A stretch of DNA of 53,175 nt from the NCBI GenBank assembly GCA_016190695.1, contig JACPQC010000009.1:1-53175 (forward strand). The letters are read 5' to 3'. A program made the translations under genes and the position numbers. Source of the stretch: Chloroflexota bacterium (lineage in GTDB: Bacteria; Chloroflexota; Dehalococcoidia; Dehalococcoidales; RBG-16-60-22). The notes beneath the pieces are model-generated. The model made no database searches. It was not told the origin of the DNA and was given only the letters and a program-made list of their open reading frames with translations. Shown one piece after another: positions 52,948 through 53,175 of the stretch (position 1 is its first letter; every line of letters starts with the position of its first letter).

Positions 52948-53175
52948 GCGTATCAGGGGTTTTGTATCAAATGTCATTCTGAGGAACGAAGTGACGAAGA
53001 ATCTCGGGGTGGGGTATGTACATAAGCCCTCCATCCCTAGACCCTTCGCGGAGTTCATACTGAGAGCTTGTGAATATATACGGTTTCAACGTAAGTTTTC
53101 TGGTTAAGGGAGTTATAGAGTTGGTAGCCTCCTTTTTTTACGGTACCTGAACTAACATTACGGCGCCAACAGGGC
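52948..53175. other. Window end: repeat fragment and unassigned sequence
   Basis: 52973-53016 holds GTCATTCTGAGGAACGAAGT then GACGAAGAATCTCGGGGTG, a common intergenic repeat type related to the GTCATTGCGAG family. From 53040 on I see no gene, RNA or terminator. Confidence 0.4.

Overview
The window is bacterial, GC-rich and gene-dense. My best guess is a Chloroflexota genome of the Dehalococcoidia type. That rests on recalled family distribution, not on a search: a complex I cluster without NuoE, NuoF or NuoG, a type-2 (DAKRGD motif) PyrF, a DUF951 protein, a Gram-positive-style SOS box (CGAAC-N4-GTTCG class), an aldehyde:ferredoxin oxidoreductase paired with a MoaD-like protein, and many short palindromic intergenic repeats. 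A nar cluster with the Thermus-like order narC-G-H-J-I-K-K is the most notable metabolic block.

Layout. 1-816: decayed sequence, with a radical-SAM/SPASM-like tail fragment running into a repeat. 817-7265: dtd, an MNT/HEPN toxin-antitoxin pair, a small SWIM zinc-finger gene behind a leader ORF and terminator hairpin, a MoaD/AOR pair, an amidohydrolase, and a DUF433/PIN-like pair with a palindromic operator. 7338-13408: housekeeping genes (pyrF, DUF951, dinB, mscS-like, ilvE, class II aldolase, lexA with its SOS box). 13558-15493: a small accessory patch bounded by two tRNA-Ser genes and a tRNA-Ser-like remnant, carrying GIY-YIG, a YdeI/OmdA-like gene, and a TIR/nucleoside-deoxyribosyltransferase-like gene split by an in-frame stop. 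15569-19492: tlyA, an alpha/beta hydrolase, purF, and a membrane-anchored HNH nuclease gene. 19851-27875: a MarR/MFS efflux pair with operator, an IS21 transposase remnant, yebC-ruvC-ruvA-PPC with a MITE inserted after yebC, a membrane pyrophosphatase, and an MBL hydrolase. 28029-39380: a LOG-family gene, an orphan Cys-rich gene, and the nar operon on the minus strand. 39747-43770: glgC-tal-PRC-disulfide oxidoreductase. 44035-47477: a Tat-exported His-rich lipoprotein, then uvrC-GTPase-zinc ribbon on the minus strand. 47654-52844: nuoABCDHIJK.

How it fits together. The nar operon is an anaerobic nitrate-respiration unit: NarGHI reductase, NarJ chaperone, a diheme cytochrome NarC and two NarK-type nitrate/nitrite carriers. 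It sits behind a TGAT-N4-ATCA Crp/Fnr-type box about 40 nt upstream of the inferred transcription start. Complex I without its NADH-input module implies another electron donor such as reduced ferredoxin, which the tungsten/molybdenum AOR could supply (inference). The pyrophosphatase adds a second ion pump.

The most unusual non-standard signals are: a 24-codon Cys-containing leader ORF overlapping an intrinsic terminator before the SWIM gene; a ~180-195 bp MITE in two full copies with matching terminal inverted repeats; several palindromic repeat families, one member splitting nuoB from nuoC; and the stop-interrupted TIR/NDT-like gene between tRNA-Ser sequences.
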